Assembly: GCA_903927685.1 (NCBI GenBank)
Contig: CAIYOB010001438.1
Span: 1-21,406, forward strand
Length of the DNA: 21,406 nucleotides
Direction of reading: 5' to 3'
DNA from: an uncultured Planctomycetaceae bacterium
GTDB taxonomy: Bacteria; Planctomycetota; Planctomycetia; Pirellulales; Pirellulaceae
Shown here: one piece after another, positions 7,385 to 16,000 of the stretch
How positions within the stretch are numbered: the first letter of the stretch is position 1
How the letters are laid out: every line of letters starts with the position of its first letter
The notes under the pieces: model-generated
What the model saw: only the letters and a program-made list of their open reading frames with translations
Told to the model about the DNA's origin: nothing
Database searches by the model: none
Translations under genes and position numbers: made by a program

Positions 7385-7580
7385 GTGGACAGTAAGATCG
7401 GGGACTGGACAATGCCATCGCGGCGGCACGCCGCACTTATTCCACAGCGCGGAAGACTACAACCGGTTCTACACCCGCACGGTGGCCGGCTTGTTGCGAG
7501 GCGACCCGGAGGCCAGGGTGGGCGGACCCGCCGTGGCTTCCGCGGACAGTTTTCTCGTCGAGCCCCGGCCGACGACCTGA
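7385..7580 (+). pseudogene. GH39-like (beta-xylosidase family) gene fragment, frameshifted
   Basis: The frame starting at 7425 reads GTPHLFHSAEDYNRFYTRTV, then AGLLRGDPEARVGGPAVAS and a TGA at 7578-7580. This closely resembles the segment of GH39-type glycoside hydrolases after the acid/base region, where G-x-P-Y-x-F, D-Y-x-R-Y-Y and D-P-x-A-x-V-G-G-P-A occur in that order. The preceding bases in the other frame (VDSKIGDW from 7385) could be the segment just before it, implying a frame change near 7420. No intact start or catalytic glutamates are present. It is a remnant of a secreted sugar hydrolase, about 65 codons long. The family call is by eye. Confidence 0.55.
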
Positions 7581-7708
7581 TCGCGATTGCCGAAGCCTTG
7601 GTCCGTCTGGCTCACGCGGATCCACAGGCGGGCGCCACGCTACCTGACGTCAAGTTTCCTGACGCCATGTCTTCCCTCGGCGGTGCGGGCGGGAAAGAAT
7701 CATGGTAG
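7557..7708 (+). pseudogene. Unassigned coding-like C-terminal scrap
   Basis: Immediately after the GH39-like scrap a different frame reads DDLIAIAEALVRLAHADPQA and ends with LPDVKFPDAMSSLGGAGGKESW before a TAG at 7706-7708. Its composition and helical look resemble the end of a real cytoplasmic protein, but I cannot name the family. The frame is formally open from a GTG at 7385, but its middle part (Arg- and Gly-rich) is a shadow of the GH39-like frame, so a 107-residue protein is unlikely to be real. Alternatively it is the decayed tail of the same GH39-like gene. Confidence 0.3.
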
Positions 7709-7733
7709 CTGAGTCTCCTCAAGCGGATACTTC

Positions 7734-7738
7734 GGAGG
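7734..7738 (+). promoter_or_regulatory. Strong Shine-Dalgarno of the Tat-exported protein
   Basis: GGAGG seven bases before ATG 7746. It fixes the start and is the best-placed ribosome-binding site in this part of the window. Confidence 0.7.
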
Positions 7739-7745
7739 ACGTCCC

Positions 7746-9281
7746 ATGACCAGATTTCACAATCGACGAAGGTTTCTGAAACGCGTGGCTGCCGCGGGTG
7801 CGGCGGCGGGGTTGGCGGAGTTGTCGTTCGTCGCGGGCTGGCCGCCCGTGTCGGCCGCCGAGCTCGAGCCGCTGCCGGGTGTCGTCCCGCTGGACCCGGA
7901 CATCGAGCCGCTGGTCCGACTTCTGGAGGAAGCGCCGCGAGACCGCTTGCTGGAAGAGGTGGCCCAGCGGGTGCGCGGGGGCTTGAGTTACCGGGAAGTG
8001 CTGACGGCCTTGTTGCTGGCCGGTGTGCGAAACGTCCAGCCTCGGCCGTCGGTGGGCTTCAAATTCCACGCGGTGCTGGTGGTCAACTCGGTCCACTTGG
8101 CCGCGGCGGCTTCGCCGGAAAACGAACGCTGGCTGCCCCTGTTTTGGGCCCTGGACTACTTCAAGGAAGCGCAGGCTCAAGACGTGCGCGAAGGGAATTG
8201 GACGATGCGGCCCGTCGACAATTCCGCGGTGCCGCCCGCCGACAAGGCCCGCAAGGCGTTCCTCGCTGCGATGGACCGATGGGACGAATCGGCCGCAGAC
8301 GTGGCGGTCGCGGGACTGGCTCGCACGGCGCCGGCCAAGGACGTGTTCGAGTTGTTCTATCGGTTGGGCGCTCGCGATTTCCGCTCGATCGGCCACAAGG
8401 CGATCTTCGTAGCCGGCGCGGAACGACTGCTGCAGTTCATCGGCTGGCAGCACGCCGAGCCCGTGCTGCGGTCGCTGGCCTACGCCCTGCTGATGCACGA
8501 AGGCGGCAATCCGGCGGAGCGGGACGACGAAGCCGACCGGCCCTGGCGCCGGCATCCCGAATTGTTGAAGCGACTGGCCGGCGGCCTGGACGGCGGGAAA
8601 CGCGATGCGGGGGCGACGCGCGAGCTGATGGCCACCCTGCGCCGCGAGTCGCACGAAGCTGCAGCCGCTCAGGTCGTCGAGGTACTGAGCCGCGGCGTAG
8701 CTGCGCAATCGGTGTGGGATGCGATCTTCTGCGGGGCGGGTGAGTTACTGTTGCGCCAGCCGGGAATCGTGGCCTTGCACGCCGTCACCACGACCAATGC
8801 CCTGCATTATGCTTATCAGGCCAGCGGCGATCCGCAGACTCGCCAGCTGCTAGTCCTGCAAAACGCCGCTTTCCTGCCGATGTTCCGCGAAGCCATGCGG
8901 GTCCGCGGCCCCGTTGCCGAGGCGGCCCTCGATAGCCTCGAACCCGCGGAGTCGGCCGCCGCCGGTGCAGAAGGAGCCGCCGACGTGCTGGCGACCGTGA
9001 GCCGCGATCGGCGCGCGGCGGCCCGCAAGACCTTGGCGTATTTCGCGGCGGCAGGCGAGGACGCGACGCTGCTGAACGCCGCGCGGCAAGCGATGGTCCT
9101 GAAAGGCAACGACGCGCACGATTTCAAGTTCGGCGCGGCAGTCCTGGAAGACGCGGCGGCTGTCAGCCCGGAATGGCGCGGCCGATTCCTGGCGGCTGGG
9201 ATGCTGCAGTTGAACGGCGCAGGCGAGCCGGACAGTCCGACCCAAATGCGCGTACCCCGATTACTCGGCTTGCCAAAGTAG
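7746..9281 (+). CDS. Tat-exported protein of unknown function, 3' end rearranged
   Basis: A 511-residue protein with a twin-arginine signal: RRRFLKR at residues 7-13, an Ala/Gly-rich h-region, and a likely cleavage site near VSA-A at 35-38. The mature protein is alpha-helical and Ala-rich, with recognisable stretches such as LSYREVLTALLLAGVRNVQP, VGFKFHAVLVVNSVHLA and HEGGNP. I recall homologues in planctomycetes annotated only as Tat-signal proteins and know no activity; conserved histidines (the FHAV and NSVHL region, LMHEGG) might bind a metal or cofactor, which is a guess. Tat export suggests it folds in the cytoplasm first. The last 16 codons (9231-9278) are antisense to a DUF433 remnant, so the native C-terminus was probably replaced by rearrangement. 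The start is supported by GGAGG at 7734-7738. Confidence 0.85.
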   Translation: MTRFHNRRRFLKRVAAAGAAAGLAELSFVAGWPPVSAAELEPLPGVVPLDPDIEPLVRLLEEAPRDRLLEEVAQRVRGGLSYREVLTALLLAGVRNVQPRPSVGFKFHAVLVVNSVHLAAAASPENERWLPLFWALDYFKEAQAQDVREGNWTMRPVDNSAVPPADKARKAFLAAMDRWDESAADVAVAGLARTAPAKDVFELFYRLGARDFRSIGHKAIFVAGAERLLQFIGWQHAEPVLRSLAYALLMHEGGNPAERDDEADRPWRRHPELLKRLAGGLDGGKRDAGATRELMATLRRESHEAAAAQVVEVLSRGVAAQSVWDAIFCGAGELLLRQPGIVALHAVTTTNALHYAYQASGDPQTRQLLVLQNAAFLPMFREAMRVRGPVAEAALDSLEPAESAAAGAEGAADVLATVSRDRRAAARKTLAYFAAAGEDATLLNAARQAMVLKGNDAHDFKFGAAVLEDAAAVSPEWRGRFLAAGMLQLNGAGEPDSPTQMRVPRLLGLPK

Positions 9282-9331
9282 GCCTGGGGATCGACGGAGA
9301 TCCGTTGGACCAGTTCCTGACGATTCGTCAT
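9233..9331 (-). pseudogene. N-terminal fragment of a DUF433 (antitoxin-like) gene
   Basis: Starting at ATG 9331 on the minus strand, the frame reads MTNRQELVQRISVDPQAYFG, then KPSNRGTRIWV. This is the signature beginning of DUF433 proteins (R-I-x-V-x-P-x-x-x-x-G-K-P-x-x-R-G-T-R-I-x-V), small DNA-binding antitoxin-like proteins usually paired with a DUF5615/PIN-like toxin. A GGTGG five bases upstream could be its ribosome-binding site. After about 32 residues the resemblance stops where the minus frame enters the antisense of the Tat gene. The helix-turn-helix part and any toxin gene are missing. Conclusion: a truncated, non-functional remnant overlapping a convergent gene. Confidence 0.6.
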
Positions 9332-9471
9332 GGTGCCACCAAGACTTGCTGATCACGCACGGCGTGCCGAGGAGTTCCTGGAACTGCGGGAGGACGGTGA
9401 GGAATCCGGACCGGAGTGTGCTGCGGTCGCGAGTCACGACAGGTCTCCAGGGTGGGTGAGAGGTGATTCTA

Positions 9472-9495
9472 TAGGCTACAGTGCCGAGTAGCCTA
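9472..9495. repeat. Short perfect hairpin
   Basis: TAGGCTAC (9472-9479) and GTAGCCTA (9488-9495) are perfect complements around an eight-base loop. It lies about 190 bases after the Tat gene stop. There is no T-run behind it, so an intrinsic terminator is not established. Confidence 0.4.
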
Positions 9496-10016
9496 CAGAA
9501 TTCAAGGGGTTGGTAGGAAATCCTCGAAGGACTGGAAAAACGACAGAATCTTGGGTCAGCGAACCGTGTGTTTGCGTCCCTGGCGCGTCGCGGGTGCGAG
9601 GCTGCCCGCGAAGCCGTGCGGAGCAGCAGAATGGGGCTTCGTCGTAATCGTTGTTCTGATCCCGATCGGACGCGGCGACTTCATTGGTCATAACTGGCCG
9701 TAGGATGCCAGCCGGCAGGATCTGCCAAGGCGAGACGATAGCACATGGGTGCCGTAGGTTGCGCCAGCAGTTCGTTCCACGTGGCCGCCTGCCGACGGCG
9801 TCGCCTCCTGGGCATTCTCCCGGTCCATCGCAGGGTACCAGGCCCGACCTCGCGGCAGGGGACCTCGGTTCCCCAGCTGGACGGCATTCCTCCTCTGCGG
9901 GCCTGATTCTCGGAAAAGCCGCGAGCCGAGGTAAACGTTTCGCCGCGGCGCACGGTTATGGGGATAGGGGGACCTCGGAACTACTTGTGCCACGCAGTTT
10001 TCTCTTGTGGGATCGG

Positions 10017-10026
10017 GGAGGGGGAT
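10017..10026 (+). promoter_or_regulatory. Ribosome-binding site of the giant gene
   Basis: GGAGG (10017-10021) within a longer purine run, five bases before ATG 10027. This favours ATG 10027 over an in-frame ATG at 9958 that has no such site. Confidence 0.65.
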
Positions 10027-13000
10027 ATGTTTCGTCAACTCGTCGGCGAGGTGTTGAAGACAAGCAAGCGCGCGAAGCGGCTGGGACGGCGACGAGCGTT
10101 GGCGGAACGTTCGCGGTCCAACCGGCTGCAGTTCGAGTCGCTCGAACCACGGCTGGTGCTGGATGGGTATGCCGCCCTCGAGCGGCCGACGGAGTTGCAG
10201 TACTGGGACGCGACCAAGGCCGACAATGGGTACAACTTCTATGGCGTCGGCGGCACGTCTTATTTGCTCGACATGGAAGGCCGAGTCCTGCACACCTGGC
10301 CGATCGGCAACAATCCCCATCTGCTGGCCAACGGCAACGTGCTGGATGCCGCCACGAACGATCCCAGCGGGTTCAGCGGGTTCAAGGAAGTGACCTGGGA
10401 CGGGGCCACGGTTTGGTCGTATCTCGAAACCCGCTCGACCTACCACCCGCACCATGACTTCACGCGGATCTTCAACCCCGAGTTGAACGCCTACACCACG
10501 CTGTACATCGCCAACAAGGACCTGACCTACGACCAGTTGATCGCCGCCGGGGCGGACCCGGCGCGGACGCCGGCCACCGGCGCGCAGATGGACGCGATTG
10601 TCGAGGTCGACTCGACCGGGACGATTGTCTGGGAGTGGTCCTTCTTCGACCACGTAATCCAGGACTACGACGCGGCCAAGCCAAACTACGTGGGCGCGGG
10701 CAACACCATTGCCGACTACCCTGCCAAGCTGGACCTCAACCTCGACGGCCACAATCTGAAGAACGACTGGCTGCACTGCAATTCGTTGGACTACAACCAG
10801 ACGCTCGACCAGATCGTGATCAACTCGGTGCAGGGCGAGTTCTACGTCATCGACCACGGCGGCACATTCCTGGCCGGAGAGCCGACCGCCAGCACCGCCT
10901 TGGCCGCCACCAGCGCCGGCGATTTTCTGTACCGCTTCGGCGACCCGGCCCGCTACGACCAGGGGACCAAGCCCGAGATCCTCGACGACTGGACGCTCTC
11001 CACTACCGGCACCAAACAGATCGGCGGCGCCCACCACATCCAGTGGATCGCCGATGGCTTGGACGGGGCCGGGCACTTCCTGATCTTCAACAACGGCGAG
11101 TACCTGTCGGAGCACACGTCGCAGTCCTACGTGATGGAGATCGACCCGTACCTGGACGCCAGCGGGAACGATACGGGCCATTACGTGAACCCGCCGGATG
11201 CCGGCTACAGCACGCTCGTCTCGCCGGCGGTGACCGACAAGACGCCGAAGCTGATCTCCAAGCAGGTCGTGTGGAATTACTACAGCGAGAGCAACCTGAC
11301 GCTGTACAGCCAGATCGGCTGCGGCGCCCAGCGGTTGTCCAACGGGAATACGCTGATCACCGCGGACACCTACGGCTACATCATGGAGGTCACGCCCAGC
11401 GGCGAGACCGTCTGGGACTATATCATGCCGGTCACCAACAGCGGCAAGGCGCTGACCCTCGGCGACCGCCTGCCGATGGTGAACTCGATCTTCCGGGCCT
11501 TCCGTTACGATGAGAGCTACTCGGCCTTTGCCGGCCGCACGTTGACGCCTGGCGCGACCGTCGCCGGGCGCACGACCGTGGACAATCCCTACGCGGGCAC
11601 GGACCATTACGATGCGCTGCAGCGGCAGACCGAGACCCAGTACTGGGATGCCGCCAACGCCGCCAACGGCTACACGTTCTTCAGCGCGCAGGGCACGAGC
11701 TATCTTATCGACATGCAAGGACGGGTGGCGCACACGTGGGCCACGGGCACGGATGCCCGCTTGCTGGACAGCGGCAACCTGCTGGACTGGGCCACCAACG
11801 CCAGTGGTCAGACCGGACTGAAAGAACTGGACTGGAACGGCAATCCGGTCTGGCAGTACTACGAGACCCGTACGGCTTACCATCCCCACGGCGATTTCAG
11901 GCGGATCTACGACCCGAAGCTGGGGGCCTACGCCACGCTGTACCTGGCCAACAAGGACGTAACCGCGGCCGAGTGCATCGCCGCCGGTTGCGATCCGGCC
12001 GACGCGCCCTATGATGGCGCCCAGGTGGACACGATCGTCGAAGTCGACATGAGCGGGAACATCGTGTGGGAATGGTCGTTCTGGGACCATGCCATTCAGG
12101 ACGTCGACGCCACGAAGGCGAACTACGTCGGCTCGGGCAAGACGATCGCCGATTATCCGGGCAAGATCGACCTGAACCTGCCGGGCCGGCCGTTGCAGGC
12201 CAACTGGCTGGACGGCAACTCGCTGGACTACAACCAGTCGCTGGACCAGATCGTGGTCAACTCGCGGCAGGGCGAGTTTTACGTGATCGACCATGGCAAC
12301 ACGTTCCTCGCGGGCAATCCGGCCGGCAGCATCGCCCTGGCGGCGACCACGGCGGGCGATTTCCTGTATCGCTTCGGCGATCCGGCCCGGTACAGCCAAG
12401 GCACCCCGCCGTCAGTCAGCAGCGCCTGGGAGAGCGCCACCAGCGGCAACAAGCAGATCGGCGGCAGCAGCAATGTGCAGTGGATTGCCGCCGGACTGAG
12501 CGGCGCCGGCCATCTGTTGGTCTTCAACAACAACCAGTACCTGTATCAGCGCACGCCCCAGTCGTACGTGTTCGAGATCAATCCGTACTTGAACTCCAGC
12601 GGCGTCGACGCGGGCGCGTACGTCAACCCGCCCACGGCAGGGTACAACACGTGGAGTTTCGACAAGGACACGATGAAGGCCAATCAGTTGCTGTCCAAAC
12701 AGGTCGTGTGGAAATACGGCTCGGTCAGCAACCTGACCCTGTTCAGCCACTTCGGCTCGAGCGCCCAACGTCTGACCAACGGCAACACGCTGGTCTGTGC
12801 CACCGCAAACGGATACTTGGTCGAGGTGGATACGAGCGGCAACGTGGTCTGGGAGTACATCAACCCCGTCACGGATGCGGGGATCGTCACGGCGTTCGGT
12901 GACGACCTGCCGATGACCAACTCTGTGCCGCGGGCCCTGCGCTACGCCGCCGACTTCGCCGGGTTCGCCGGACACGACCTGACGCCGGGCGCCACGATCA

Positions 13001-16000
13001 CCGGCAACGTCATGCCCACGATCACGGGGACGACCCACACGCCGGCGGCGCCGTCGGCCACCGATGCCGTGTGGGTCACCAGTTCGATCTCCGACGACGG
13101 CAGCCTCGCCGGCGCCACGCTCACCTACGCGATTGGCAGCGGTACGCCGACCACGAGCACGCCGTTTACCGAGACCATGACGGCCACGGCGGTCAAGCCT
13201 TGGACCGGGACGGCGGCGGTGAATGCCTGGACAGTGACGGGCAGCTATTTCGAGACTCGCACCCAAGCGAACTACGGCACCGGCAACGCCTGCGGCCTGG
13301 AGTACAAGGGTCTGGTGACCAACAACCCCTTGACTAGCGCCATGATCGAAACGTCCAACGGCATCACGGCCACGGGCGAGTCGGGATACGTCGAGTTCTA
13401 CATCCAGACGCAGACGCTGGACGGGACCGACGGGTGGACGTTTCAACTCGATTCCGGCAGCGGCTATGTCACGCGATTGAGCGAACTGACGGGCAGCAGC
13501 CACACGTGGCAGAAGTACCACTACGATCTGGCCAGCAGTGAACTGGTTGCCGGGCTGAAGATGCGGTTCCAGTTCACCGGCGGCGGCAGCGGGGATCTGG
13601 ACGACCGGATCGACCTGGATCAGATCGCCGTCACGACCGTTTCCGGCGGCGGGAGCACTTCGACGGTGACGATGTACGATGACGGCCTGCACGGAGACGG
13701 GGCCTCAGGCGATCACGTCTACGGCGGGCAGATCCCGGCCCAGCCGCTGGGCACGACGGTCAGTTATTACGTCAACGCGACGGACAATTCGGGGTTCACG
13801 ACGTCCGACCCAGCCACGGCCCCGACAGACAAATACTCCTACACGGTAGGCGCCGCCAACAGTGCCCCCACCGTAGCGACGGCGGCCAGCGCCGCGCCCA
13901 ATCCGGTCACCGGCACGACCACCGTGCTCTCGGCCTTGGGCGCAGACGCGGATACGGGCGAAGCGAGTCTGACCTACACCTGGACGGCAACCACCGTGCC
14001 GAGCGGCGCCACCGCCCCGACCTTCAGCGTCAACGGCAGCAACGCCGCCAAGAGCACCACGGCCACGTTCGGCCAAGCCGGCAGCTACACGTTCCAGGTC
14101 GCGATCGCCGACCCGGGGAGCCTGTCCGTCAACAGCACGGTTGCGGTGACGGTGAATCAGACGCTCACGACGATCGCCGTCAGCCCCGCCTCGGTCACGG
14201 TGAACACAGGGGCCACGCAACAATTCACGGCGTCGGCCAAGGATCAGTTCAGCACCACGCTCGCGACGCAGCCCACGTTCACCTGGGCGACGACCGTCGG
14301 CACGATCAGCACGGCGGGCCTGTTGACGGCGCCGAGCACCGCCGTCTCCGGGACCGTCACCGCGACGAACGGCGGGGTCAGCGGGACCGCGTCGGTCACG
14401 GTCGGCAGCGCCACGCAGACTTACACGATGGCGGCCCTGCCCGATACAGGGCAAGTGGCCAGCTTGTCGACGCTTCCGGGCGAGGATTCGGATTATGCCA
14501 TCAACCCGCCGACGTACAAGGACAACGGCGACGGCACCGTCACGGACAAAGTCACCGGCTTGATGTGGCAGCAAGTCGACGGCGGCGAGATGACATGGGA
14601 GCAGGCGGCCGCCTATGCCGACAGTCTCACGTTGGGCGGCTACAGCGACTGGCGGCTGCCGTTCAGCAAGGAGTTGTTCAGCCTCATGGACGAGGGGACG
14701 ATCAACCCGGCCCTGAACACCGACTACTTCCCGAAGTCGGCGGCCGAGTATTGGTGGTCCAGCGATGTGGCCGTGGACACTGCGACCAAAGTCTGGGTCA
14801 CCAATGCCGGCGGCGGCATCGGCCCGCATCCCAAGACGGAAACGATCAGCGCGGGCGGGACCAAACGCTTCCACGTCCGCTGTGTGCGCGACCCGGCGGC
14901 TACGGGCGTCACCCAGTTCTCCGGCAACTTGACCGACAACGGCGACGGCACGGTGACCGACAATCATACGGGCCTGGTGTGGCAGCAGGCCGAATCGGCC
15001 ACGATGACTTGGGAGCAGGCGTTGGCTTACGCCCAAAGCCTCACGCTGGGCGGACAGAGCGACTGGCGACTGCCCAACATCAAGGAACTGCAGTCGGTCA
15101 GCGACAACAACTTCCGCGCCCCGTCGCTGGACAAGGCGTACTTCCCCGGCGGCACGGCTACGAAGTACTGGTCGTCCACGACCTTGGTCCAGGACGCGGC
15201 GCAAGCCTGGTACTTGGACAGCGACTACGGGCTGACCAGCTACGCCGCCAAGAGCGGCCTGTGGCACGTCCGCTGCGTGCGGGGCGGGGTCCCGGCCAGT
15301 CTCAGCGCGCCGGCGCTCTCGGTGATCCCCGCCGGCTCGTTCGTGATGGGCGACCACTTCGACTACACGGACCCGGAACATCCCACCGACGAGAAGCCGC
15401 TGCACACGGTCTCCATCGACCCGTTCTACCTGGGTACCTACGACATTACGAACGCCCAGTACCGGGACTACCTCAATTCCGCGCTGGCCCAAGGCCAGGT
15501 CGAAGTGCGCAACGGCGTGGTCTACGGCGCGGGCACCAGCACCATCTATTGCGAGACCCGTTCGTCGACGCTGTACAGTGTGATCGACAACGAGATCGTC
15601 TGGGACGGCGCGACCTTCTCCGTCGTCTCCGGCCGCGAGAACCATCCCATGGTCGGCGTACGCTGGGAGGGCGCGGCCGCCTATTGCAACTGGCTGAGTG
15701 ACGTCCACGGATACGAGCCGGTGTACGACGTGGCAACCTGGACCACCGACTACACCGCCAGCGGCTACCGCCTGCCCACCGAGGCCGAATGGGAATATGC
15801 GGCCAACGGCGGCGTGGCCTACGCCATGTTCCCCTGGGGCGACGATCCCAATACCGACGGCACCTTGGCCAACTGGCAGAACTCGGGCGATCCGTACGAG
15901 ACGGGCGACTATCCGTGGACGACACCTGTGGGGTTCTACAACGGCGAACTGCAGTTGAAGAGCGAGTTCGACTGGCCGGGCAGCGCGACCAGCTACCAGA

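Larger units (their letters stand above)
9332..10026. other. Gene-free spacer upstream of the giant gene
   Basis: I find no gene I can support in these 695 bases. Base composition is more AT-balanced than in the flanking genes, and the few open frames have codon use unlike the neighbours. Contents: a short hairpin at 9472-9495, an 11-base direct repeat GGGGACCTCGG at 9858-9868 and 9968-9978, the palindrome AAACGTTT near 9933-9940, and a strong Shine-Dalgarno at the right end. The stretch may hold a promoter and leader for the giant gene, but I cannot locate a convincing -35/-10 pair. Part of it may be decayed sequence from the same rearrangement that cut the DUF433 gene. Confidence 0.5.

Noticed and set aside
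6131..7429. Minus-strand open frame of 432 codons
   Set aside because: Antisense to the ADP-ribosylglycohydrolase-family gene; no domain of its own.
9330..9491. Plus-strand frame of 53 codons starting MVPPRLADHARRAEEF
   Set aside because: Codon use is not G/C-biased at third positions like real genes here, there is no clear ribosome-binding site, and its end overlaps a hairpin. I recognise no family.
9476..9691. Minus-strand frame of 71 codons
   Set aside because: Unstructured composition and no similarity I can name; it covers the short hairpin and looks non-coding.
9958..10026. Upstream in-frame ATG at 9958 as start of the giant gene
   Set aside because: It would add 23 residues with no signal-peptide logic and lacks a Shine-Dalgarno, whereas ATG 10027 has GGAGG at ideal spacing.
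9688..12399. Minus-strand open frame of 903 codons
   Set aside because: Mostly antisense to the two ASST-like domains, with repetitive Val/Gly/Arg composition and no supported start or domain.
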